A DNA stretch of 64,000 nucleotides, taken from Hansfordia pulvinata (taxonomy: Eukaryota; Ascomycota; Sordariomycetes; Xylariales). This document shows positions 19,407-28,164 of the stretch, piece after piece. The notes below the pieces were generated by a model. That model was given only the letters and a program-made list of their open reading frames with translations, was not told where the DNA came from and made no database searches. Position 1 is the stretch's first letter; every line of letters starts with the position of its first letter. The stretch lies in NCBI GenBank assembly GCA_006538405.1, contig BJKQ01000004.1:124001-188000 (forward strand), written 5' to 3'. The translations under genes were made by a program, and so were the position numbers.

Positions 19407-22084
19407 TCAGTTCCAATTCCAGATCCATCCAGGGTCGTGACTCTGCGCGAGGCCCTCGGCATCCAAGCTGTCGATGGGCTGCTCTAAAAATGGCGTATCT
19501 AGGCCCCCCATGAAATGCTCAAGGCCTATGGGACAGTCAGCTCTCGTTTCTTGAAGAGCAGATTCGCACGACGTATGGGAAGATCAAAAGGGGCAGTCGG
19601 AAAGCTGCCACTCACCGACATCGAGGTCAGCCAGTGCCTGCATCATGGGCGGGTCTGTCTCGAGTTCGTCAGCAAGCTGCCAGCCATGATGAGGCGTGGC
19701 TGCGGTGATGGGGGCTCTGTCGGAATGGTCGTGATCATCTTCCCGTGGTGGAGCGCTTGTTGTCTGGGCACCCGATGCTGCGGGCAGTGTTGGCCCATCA
19801 AATGCCGTAGTGTCCAGCATCTTCTCCAGCTCTCTATCCACTACAAGCGCCGTGAGCTTTTGCAAGATTGCAAGGGCTTGGCCGGCCGCTGCCGACTTGC
19901 CCTTCAAGAATGCCTGCATCCCCATTATTCGGTGGATGGCAAGTTTCGAGGCGTGCGCTTCAGAACTCAGAGGGCTCAGAGATGTCATGATGCCCGCAGT
20001 AAGCCCGGCTGCCAGTAATATGTGGGAGATGAACGTCACAGCGTAGGTCCCCGACGCTGCTTGAAAAGCCTTGGTTGCGCCGATCTCGGATATGGCTGTG
20101 ACGGAGTCTCGGCACACCTGGATCGATCGGCGAACCGCTTCAGAAGTAGCGTGCGGGCTGTGGCTGTTGATCCGGGTTTCCATCAACCTCCGAGAGAGAA
20201 GTGGGCGATGGATCAGTATCAGAGCGTTGTGGTAAGCAATACGGAGTGTCAGAGCCTGAAGCTGGACTACCTTGGCGACGAATGAGCCGCTGTCGGACGA
20301 TTCAGACCAGGCGGCGTCGTCGTCTCTGGGCGAGTTCCTATTGTTCCAGGTTGTCATTCGAAGCGGGGCGGGAACATTCGCGGCCCAAAGGCCAAGCCGC
20401 GTGTGAAGCTCGGTGACACTCTTGATAGTGCTTTCAGGGTTGCCATCCGAGTCGAGACTTGGATGATCGGCGCCGTCTGGCGCGGAACGTGGACGGTACA
20501 GCTGGGTCAAGGCGGCTTTGATGATCTTGGACAGGTCCAGCATTTGCGGCTTATAAGTGAGCATGGAAGGCTGCCCAGAGGTTTCCAATGGCGCGCTGCT
20601 CGACCACGCATCGTCAGGGTCCAAGGGGTCCACCTGGCAGTCGTCGTCGTCGATGGACAATGGATAGCCGTAGAGCATGGAGCAGAAGGTCTCGATCTCG
20701 TAGATGGCCCACCAACAGCGTTTCCTGGCCTGGGCCTGCTTTGGGAAGTCCGCAGTGCTGTCGCTGCCAGGCTCAGCCAGACCAGTGGCGGCGCGATGCA
20801 GACCGAGAGCCTGCGCTATCCTCAGGCCACAACCGCATAGCGGCCAGGCCAGGGAGGCCTGGCCGCGATATAGGTAGTAACTGCCGAGAAGGATGCAGGT
20901 TTGGACGGCCTCGAGGGAGCCGAGGGCGAGGACCTCGAGCAGAGAGGTTTTCAAGCCGAGCAGAATGTCCTCTCTCAGGGAACAGGGCTCGGCCCCGAGG
21001 CGGGCCAGCTGCACCTCTCGGTCCGGGCCGAGATAGTCGAGGCTGATGACAAAGGCGGCGAGTAGAACACCTGCTTGGCCTGGCTGGACGGCGTTGCCGC
21101 TAGATAGCCCGTCGTAGGCGGCGGTGAAGGACTTCCGAAAGTCGGCCTGGTGGAAGAGCAGCATGAACCAGTGGCAGGCTTCGAAGTAGTTCTCGACCAA
21201 GATCGAAGCGACATGGATCCCGGGGAGCAGGGAAGCCAGCCTCATTGGATGGGGCGGCTGTGGTCGTCGTGCATCATTCTGCAACCGGCCCTGGCCCGGC
21301 CCCTGTCGCTGTCTCTGTCGCTCTACTGCGAAAAGAGCATGGGTTTCGGCATGGGGGTGCAGGGGTGGCAGCTTGTCATGGCAGCGAAAAGCCTGAGGAG
21401 TTGATCAGCTTCGCGTCGTGTCACGGCCCGGTTGAAACAGGGGCGCGAAAGCTGGCTGGGCTGGCGCGGGAAAAAGCAAGAAGAGGCAGTGTCGGACATA
21501 CTTGGGTGACGAGGTTGAGGGTGGAACTGGAGCCCCACGAGGCGGCGGCGGTGGTGGCCGGAGACAGCGAGTCGCCCCCGTCCGGGCCCGGCGAAGAGGT
21601 TGGCCCGGTCGAGTGGACATGGCCATCAGCCGTGGTCGAGTGGACATGGCCATCAGCCGTGGTCGAGTGGACATGGCCATCAGCCGCCGCCGTGTGGACG
21701 TTGGCATGGGCCGCGGGGCCTGCGAGACGCCCTGGGTGCGGGAGCGAGGCGCGACGTGCGCTCCGGTGCGGACTGTTGCGAGTACTGTGGCTCGGACGAG
21801 TGTGCTGCGAGGGCGGCGGCGCCGGCGAAGGGGCGCAGTCGACGCCGGCTCGGGCGCACAGGGTGCAAGGGCGCTGGACATCGCACTGATGAAGGGGTGA
21901 GGCTCGGCTCACTCACGATCAGACCTGGACGGGATCGACACGGCCGGTCACGTCATGGCGGCACAGGGCACGGAGCGGCGCCCTGTGGGCATTCGGATTC
22001 CGACGTACTCGTACGCACCTTGAGCTTCTGCTTCTTGCATCTTTGACAGGCGGACGGGACTTTGGGTCTGCGCGAGGTGCGCAT
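19407..22084 (-). CDS. Zn2Cys6 transcription factor with fungal-specific regulatory domain
   Basis: Proposed exons on the minus strand: 22084-22019, 21885-21502, 21278-19616 and 19525-19407 (743 residues). Exon 1 ends ACQRCKKQKLK and exon 2 begins CDVQRPCTLCARAGVDC. Joined, they give a perfect binuclear zinc cluster, Cys13, 16, 23, 29, 32 and 39 (C-x2-C-x6-C-x5-C-x2-C-x6-C), split by a 133-nt intron. Exon 2 then carries three nine-residue repeats (ADGHVHSTT). Exon 3 holds the fungal-specific domain: VENYFEACHWFMLLFHQADF, GLRIAQALGLHR, and KRCWWAIYEIETFCSMLYG with its R-x-x-W-W. Exon 4, after a 90-nt intron (GTGAGTGG ... GCTGACTGTCCCATAG), adds a tail ending DPGWIWNWN. The intron 21279-21501 has a clear GTATGT donor but a less certain acceptor. 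Such proteins bind CGG half-sites as dimers. The adjoining aldolase and dehydrogenase are natural target candidates. Confidence 0.85.
21607..21687. repeat. 27-bp coding minisatellite, three copies
   Basis: The 27-base unit starting GGTCGAGTGGACATGGCCAT occurs at 21607, 21634 and 21661, the last diverging at its end. It lies in exon 2 of the Zn2Cys6 gene and keeps frame, so it adds nine residues per copy (ADGHVHSTT on the coding strand). Confidence 0.9.
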
Positions 22085-23899
22085 GGTTGGGGGTGGTTGT
22101 CGGTGTTGTGAGGTGAGGTGAGGTGAGTTGTGAGTTGTGAGTTGTCGTCGGTCACGTCGTCGTCATCGACCTCAGTAAGGCAGTGTCGGTACCTGCGATG
22201 TACCTACAGATACCCAATTCTTGTACTCGTAAGTGCCTAAGATACATACCTAGGTATCTGGTATGTAGATTGGATACTCAACAGTACATTTACGCTGCCA
22301 AAAACATGCAGGCGTTTTACCATTCATGGTAGATGGACCAGTGCCGTAAGGCTCTCTCTCTATGGGGCGTTGCAGCCTGGAGGCACGAATCGTTGTTGAT
22401 TTGTGGCATTTGGGGGATACGAGTAGATCCAATGGAGGACCAAGAGACGAGTACAAATGCTACCTCTTAGACATGAAACGGGACTCTGTCATGCGGAGTC
22501 AGGGCCCACGTGACGCTCTCACTGGCAAGAAACAATACGAGTCATGTCTACCTTACCTACCTAGTGAAAAGACGAGGGGATACGCAAAACTGACCGGTCA
22601 AATCATCACTACGAGTACTCATACGCGTACGAGTACACGAGTGTGATGGCGCTCTTTTCCCGAGGCGGCCACTTGCTTGGGCAGTCAATGTTCATGTTTA
22701 TTTGCCCGGCCTCTGTTTTACCCATGGTACGACGGGAGCACATGGCTATCACATATCAAATGTACATGGATATAACATATCCGTAGACATGTATCATATC
22801 TCGTACGAGAACCCCGCGGAAGACCCAAATTCCGTCTCGCTCGTACTTTGTAGGGTATGTTTCCCCGTTTCAACGATGGCAGCACCATCTCTAAGGAGAG
22901 CAGAGGACACATGACCCGTAACCTACCCACCCCGGCCTGGATACCTTCTCTGTGTGGCTGTCTATAACGAACAACGATACCACTCATCGTCTCATTACCG
23001 CCACCAGAAACCGACCACGGCCCGTGCTCTGCAGATGAGTAACCCCCTGCGGCGTAGCTCGCTTGACCGGCTGACATGGCATCCTCTGTACGCGTACGAG
23101 TACTCGTACGCGGGGATGATTCTAACTTGGTGGGAACTGCTCGCCCGTGCCGTGGAAAGTCCCGAGATAGCCGCATCAGGGGATCACGGCAGACGGCAAC
23201 GGGCCACGGAGCCAGGAGAAGGGGGGAGGGGAGGGGCTCATTGGAGCAGCCGTGCCGCTTTGACACCTGACAAAGAGCGGCTAGGGATGCTAGAGATGCT
23301 GGAGGGGTGAGCTTGCCGGGTTGGTGCGACAGCCGAACTCCGCGTTTTGACCTCTGTGCCGCCCGCGCCAGTTCCGATCCAACCAAAACAAGTCTTCTGC
23401 CCCTGTCGGCTCATCAGCCCAATCTACCCACGACGCTCCTTGGCGTTGTTCACATCAGAACGCGAGCACGGCGAAGGTATAGTGACATGCCGCTGCGCAC
23501 GGACTTGGGCGGGCCGGCTCTACTCGTATGAGGCACCCGGCGCTGCTGATCCCAAGCACCCCGCGAGGCATAGGGTTTGGACGGAGCTGCAGATGCTTCG
23601 TCCGAGAGCTGCGGCCGTCTTTCCCTTCTGGGTGACTCGCCGCGCGCGCAAAGCGCCCAGCTCCTCGCGATACCTCCTCGTCGGTCGTACGAGTCTGGGG
23701 CACGGGGTAGGAAGGGTGGTGGTGGTGGTGAGGCGAGGGCGAGGGCGAGGGCGAGGGCGGGCAGGATAAATACCCGGGCCCCTGACGGCTTCGCGCTGCT
23801 CATGGCTGGAGGCTCGCCCCCCCGTCCCCGTCCCATCAAGCCTCACCACACGAAACCACCATCATCACCATATCCTCCGCCTCCTCCACCGTCACCGCC
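22085..23899. other. Divergent intergenic region rich in palindromic words
   Basis: About 1.8 kb between the regulator start (-) and the receptor start (+), with no supported gene. It holds GAGGT and TTGTGAG short repeats (22105-22150), ATACCTAGGTAT at 22246-22257, several TACGAGTAC words near 22610-22640, a perfect 22-base palindrome at 23091-23112, and a GAGGGC repeat near 23740-23760. A TATA-like AGGATAAATACC lies near 23762. Confidence 0.55.
23091..23112. repeat. Perfect 22-bp palindrome
   Basis: The sequence reads the same on both strands from 23091 to 23112 and is centred on GAGTACTC with CGTAC flanks. It is the longest member of the TACGAGTACTCGTA word family in this window. Confidence 0.85.
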
Positions 23900-24800
23900 A
23901 TGGCCCGAGCCCTCCTCGCCGTGATGCTGGCGCTGGCCGCCTCGCTCCCGTGGACGCAGGCCCTGCCCCACGAGTCTTCAGCCGTCGTCGCCGAGAGGTC
24001 TCCCCAGGACTCGCCCGAGGAGGCCGTCATGTGGGGGGCGCCCTCGCTGCACGGCCGAGCCGCCCTTGCCCTCGGTGATATCGACCCGCCGCCGGCATGC
24101 TCCGTACGTTTTTTTTTTTTTTTTTTTCGCTTCGCATGCCCTTCCCCCTATGGCTTCCCCCCTCCCCCAACAGCTGCTCTGACAAGAGTCCCTGATTTAC
24201 TAGATAGTCTGCCAATCCAAAGTGACCAGGGCGTACCCGGGCCTGGCCTCGGCGTCGTCGTCCTCCGGCGGCTTCTGCCACCCGGACCCGGCCTTCACGC
24301 GGCTGGTCACGGCGTGCGTGACCGACGAGTGCTCCGTCATGGACTCGATCCGCACGATGAAGTTCAAGGCGCAGTCCTGCCGGCTGCCCTGGTCCGACAG
24401 GAGGCGCCTGGTCCTGGGGTGCGTCTGGGCCTTCGTCGGCTTCGCCACCGTCGGCGCCGGCCTGCGCCTCATGTCCAGGTACATCGTGGAGGACCGGTTC
24501 TGGGGGTGGGACGACGCTGTGGTTGCTCTGACCCTGGCTGCTAACATTGGCGGGGCGGCTATGATGACGGTTGGTGAGTGTTTTGTCTCTCTCTCTCTCT
24601 CTCTCTCTCTCTTTGTCTCAAATAGTAGGGGGGCAAGAAGTGGCTGACATGATGTTAATGATATACAGCTGTGGTTGACTACGGATACGGAACGGACATT
24701 TGGTTCTTGAACCACGACGAGATTGCCGGTTGTATCAAAGTAAGCCCTAGACGAAATACTCGTACAAATATATTCATATCTCTCTTTCTTCGTCTCCGGT

Positions 24801-24835
<35 letters not shown>

Positions 24836-25704
24836 GACCAACAAGACTGATCGTCCATGGTAACAAAACAAAACAGCTCCTGTTCACGTCCATGCCCGTC
24901 TACGTCGTCAGCTCGAGCGGCCTCAAGGTCTCCATCGTCGTCTTCTACCTGCGCGTCTTCACGCGGCTGAGCGGTAACCGGCGCTTCCGCGCGCTGTGCT
25001 ACGCCATGCTGGGCATCATCTGCGCGCACGGCGTCGTGCACGTCTTCCTGCGCATCTTCGCCTGCTCGCCCGCGGCCTTCCAGTGGGAGGAGTGGGACAT
25101 GGAGCACCGGGGCGTGTGCCACGTCTCGCGCTTCTCGCTGGGCCTGTCGCACGCCGTCACCAACTGCGTCCTCGACATGGTCCTGTTCGTCATGCCCATC
25201 CCCAAGCTGTGGCGCCTCAACCTGCCCCTGCGCCAGAAGGTCATGGGCGTCGCCATGTTCTCCTTCGGCCTCGTCACCATCGTCTGCGCCGTCTTCCGCC
25301 TCGTCGACTTTGGCCGCACCGGCTGGGACTCGGGCACCAACATCACCACCTCCACCGTCCCCTTCATCATCTGGACCGTCGCCGAGATCAACGTCGGCTT
25401 GTTCTGCGCCTGCATCCCCACCGCCGCCCGCTGCCTCGCCGCCCTGCTGCCGCGCCTGTTCCCCTCGTCCTCCGCGGAACGGTCTTCCGCCCAGAAGCAG
25501 AGCGGCGGCAGCGGCGGCGGCAAGGCGGGCGATTCCTCCAGTGGCTCCCGGAAGAGGGACAGAAGGTGGAGAGGGAGCCGCCACGACGGCATCGAGCTCG
25601 ACGACGACGTCGTGACGCACGACGTGTGGGCCAAGGGCCACGAGCGGGGGCGGTCCGAGGACGACGAGGAGAGGGGGAACCGTGTTGTCATCACCGCGCC
25701 GTAG
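23900..25704 (+). CDS. CFEM-like / Pth11-type seven-helix receptor
   Basis: Four exons, 23900-24103, 24204-24573, 24669-24739 and 24877-25704, giving 490 residues; introns of 100, 95 and 137 nt all keep phase. A signal peptide (MARALLAVMLALAASLPWTQ) leads to a Cys-rich ectodomain with six cysteines at 67, 71, 93, 106, 111 and 127. It reads like a CFEM domain (PPACSIVC ... TACVTDEC ... C) but lacks two of the usual eight. Seven hydrophobic segments follow, from LVLGCVWAFVGFATVGAGLRL to PFIIWTVAEINVGLFCACIPT. Fungal rhodopsin-fold landmarks are present: DDAVVALTLA, DYGYGTDIW, KVSIVVFYLRVF, and GVCHVS near the third loop. The last 80 residues are a charged Ser/Gly/Arg cytosolic tail. Pth11-class receptors sense surface or host cues in plant-associated fungi; the ligand here is unknown. 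Introns 1-3 are packed with T and TC repeats. Confidence 0.88.
24109..24127. repeat. Poly-T tract in receptor intron 1
   Basis: Nineteen consecutive T just after the GTACG donor of the first intron. Confidence 0.9.
24586..24612. repeat. TC dinucleotide microsatellite in receptor intron 2
   Basis: Uninterrupted TC/CT repeat inside intron 24574-24668. Confidence 0.9.
24800..24828. repeat. TC dinucleotide microsatellite in receptor intron 3
   Basis: A second TC/CT repeat, inside intron 24740-24876. Confidence 0.9.
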
Positions 25705-25809
25705 AATATAGATATCCTAAGCACGTGAAGTCACATTCCTCTTCCATTCGTGGTCCCCCCCGCTCCCAGCAGCCCCGGGCGTCCTCGTCGCTGACAGCCC
25801 GTACCTGAC

Positions 25810-26457
25810 CTACTGAAATTTGGGCAAGAAGCCACCCCACACCCCTTCTTTCGACGCAACGCGTCCACCCCACTCCAGCCGCTCCGAGTCGAGCCCGTAG
25901 AAACTCGACCCCTCGACCTGGTAGGCAAAGTTGGCGTGAACGTGGCCGGCCCAGAACTTGGCGCTGGCCAGGAACTGCCGGGCTCTCTTGTCCCCATCGT
26001 CGCCGCCGCCGCCGGCTTGCTTCGCCAGCTCGGCGCGGTAGTCCTTGGGGATCAGCAGCACGCAGTGGGTGCCGGCCGCCTTCTTCTTGTCCTCGGTGTG
26101 CTCCAGAAACCCGTTGTCCCGCAGGACCCACTTGAGGGCCTGCCACTCCCCGTCCGTCGGGGCCGCGTCGGCCATGCCCGGGATGACGAGGACGATCTGG
26201 CGGCCCTTGGGGTTGTCGCGCAGGCTGCTCCACGGGGCCGGCTCCCAGACGACGAGGACGCCCTGGTCGGTGACGGGCTCCGTGATGACCGCGTCGTGGG
26301 GCCCCTTGTACACCGTCCACGCGCTCAGCTCGTGTGGCAGCCCGCGGGGTTCCAGGTCCGCCTGCCCGGCCTCGAGAGGCTGCGCGAGGCCGAGCGAGCC
26401 GAAGCCGAAGGACACCCACGCGAGCAGTGCGGTGATCGGGGCGGTTGGTCGAAGCAT
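25810..26457 (-). CDS. Secreted protein of unknown function
   Basis: Single exon of 215 residues from the ATG at 26457. Residues 1 to about 25 are a signal peptide (MLRPTAPITALLAWVSFGFG and following), with cleavage likely near LAQ. The mature chain has a compact, mixed hydrophobic pattern (QIVLVIPGMADAAPTDGEW, HCVLLIPKDYRAELAKQ, FWAGHVHANFAYQVEGSSF) and only one cysteine, so it is not a disulfide-rich effector type. No enzyme or binding motif was recognised. It is tail-to-tail with the receptor gene, 105 bases apart, and belongs to a run of secreted or membrane proteins. The codon pattern and signal peptide make a real gene likely. Confidence 0.75.
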   Translation of the reverse strand: MLRPTAPITALLAWVSFGFGSLGLAQPLEAGQADLEPRGLPHELSAWTVYKGPHDAVITEPVTDQGVLVVWEPAPWSSLRDNPKGRQIVLVIPGMADAAPTDGEWQALKWVLRDNGFLEHTEDKKKAAGTHCVLLIPKDYRAELAKQAGGGGDDGDKRARQFLASAKFWAGHVHANFAYQVEGSSFYGLDSERLEWGGRVASKEGVWGGFLPKFQ

Positions 26458-27019
26458 CGTGGCGTGACGCGTGGCTCTTTGCTGCAGCTCTGGGCTCGCG
26501 AGAAGAGAAGAGGGGCCTTGAAGAGCCGACTGGAAAAGACAGACTGCGACGCGCGTGGTTCTAATACTGCCCGTCCATGCTTGTGAATTTTACCTACCCT
26601 GCTAGATCCATCCAGATGTGTCCCATTTCAGCGCTCCTTCAGCCGACTCCCCGAGCGTCATGTTTATTTTCTCGAGACACGTATGTAAGGTAAGCTGACC
26701 TATCTGAAAGTCGACATTCCGCGCCCTCGGACTCGGTTTCGCAAGGGTGAGCCGGACCAGGTCTGGGGTTGCCCCGCGTGGAAGAGGAGGCCAGCGAGTA
26801 TCGCCGTCGCAGCCGTTCTTGGTACTATTGTCGTCGTCGTCGTTCGCCGCCGCCGCCGCCGCCACTCAGAGAGACAGGTGGGCCTCGCCGGGGCAAGACA
26901 TTGCCCGAAAAACTGCCGTATTTGGCGATGCTCGCATGGGAACACCACACTCCCAGTAACTGCGCGCCACTCGCCGGGGACAGCAATACACCGCGAGCCA
27001 ATTGGCGCCACCGGCGGAT
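26458..27019. other. Intergenic region, no supported gene
   Basis: About 560 bases upstream of the secreted unknown and downstream of the YqfO-like gene. It contains a GTCGTCGTCGTTCGCCGCCGCC triplet-like stretch near 26830-26865. No gene is supported. Confidence 0.5.
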
Positions 27020-27514
27020 TTAGAACTCGGCCAATCTGACCACGTAGTAAGCCGGTTCCTCGTAGGGGTGCGCACTGGAGAGGCCTGTCAGTAGGTACCT
27101 CATCACAACGACAACATCAACTGCCAGGACGAGACAGCAGTGGAATATTAGGTACCCAGGCAGTCATCAAAGAAACACGAGTTAAAAGTAGAAAGGCCAA
27201 AGAACTCACGCCTTGAGCGCCCCGACCGCGGCGCGCGCCACCCCCTCGCCCACGCACAGCGTCTCGACGCGCACCTCGGGCGTCTCCTCCAGGCAGCCCC
27301 CGCCGGCGCGCCCGATGTGCGGGTCCGCGGCGGGCCCGGGCCGGAACTGCCCGGTGCCCGCCGCCGTCCAGGCGCACTCGGTGTAGGCCCCCGGGCCCGG
27401 GTAGCGACCGGCGCCGGCGCCGAAGACGGCGGCCTTGCACGCGGCGACGGCGGCGGGGGGCGCGTAGAAGACGAGGGTGAAGCGCTGGGCCGGGGGTGTC
27501 ATGTTGCTTGTCAT
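27020..27514 (-). CDS. Small NIF3/YqfO C-terminal-like domain protein
   Basis: Two exons, 27514-27210 and 27074-27020, around a 135-nt intron (GTGAGTTC ... TACTGACAGGCCTCTCCAG), giving 119 residues. The intron is placed by the restored line GALKA-AHPYEEPAYYVVRLAEF. The pattern (FTLVFYAPPAAVAACKAAVF, GAGAGRYPGPGAYTECAWT, GTGQFRPG, PHIG, RVETLCVGEGVARAAVGALK, AHPYEEPAY) is that of the small alpha/beta domain found inserted in bacterial YqfO/NIF3 proteins and also as a free-standing protein in fungi. It has the same kind of fold as PII/CutA. NIF3-family proteins bind metal, but this separate domain has no proven function. Start ATG 27514; a second ATG twelve bases on is possible. The short second exon is easy to miss. 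Confidence 0.8.
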
Positions 27515-28164
27515 GTCGTCTCTCTCCTTCTCTTTCGTCTCGTTTCGCTTCGTTCTGTCGGCTCTTGTCTTTCGAGGGGGGCGCTGTGTCAGGTCTGAAT
27601 GGCCGTGAAATGGAGAGGGAAGGGTTCATGTGTTGTGCAGGGGGAGCCGGGTTGAGTTGCCGCCCCGCATCGGCTCTGCCCGTCGTTCCCCGTCGGCCAA
27701 GGTTGCGCGTACGTGTAGCTAGCGCATCTGCCAATCGCCAGACATGTTGCCGCCACCGTTGTCCGTTGCTTTCACCGATTCGGGATCCGAGGTTGGAGGC
27801 GAGAGATGGCTACATTCGATGCTCTTCTCTACCTAAGGTATATACATGAGGTACCTACCTACGTAGGTACATAAGTACCTTAGTTTCATGGAGGTGCCCG
27901 GCCGACATGTATACGGAAGGCGCCCGGCAAGCGGCACCCATGTCTCTTATCGAATTCTCGCGACTGCCTCACACAGACGACGCCCACAAAATTGTAAAAC
28001 GCGCAACCCTACATGTGAATGCCGCTCGGCTATTTACTTATCCAGACCGGATAATCTCTAGATATTGCAATGAAGCCATCCCCAGACACCTCGCCGGCGC
28101 TGGCTCCGCGGCTGCAGTCGAGGCCCACGAGCAGCTGCACTACTTCCCCTCACGGACCGCACCA
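27515..28164. other. Intergenic region with GTACCTA words
   Basis: Upstream of the YqfO-like gene and downstream of the M13 peptidase. It holds a cluster of AGGTACCT/TACCTACGTAGGTA words at 27835-27884, including a perfect 14-base palindrome at 27856-27869. No gene is supported. Confidence 0.55.
27856..27869. repeat. Perfect palindrome TACCTACGTAGGTA
   Basis: Fourteen-base perfect palindrome flanked by further GGTACCT and AAGTACCTT words; a member of the GGTACCTAGGTACC-type family. Confidence 0.7.
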
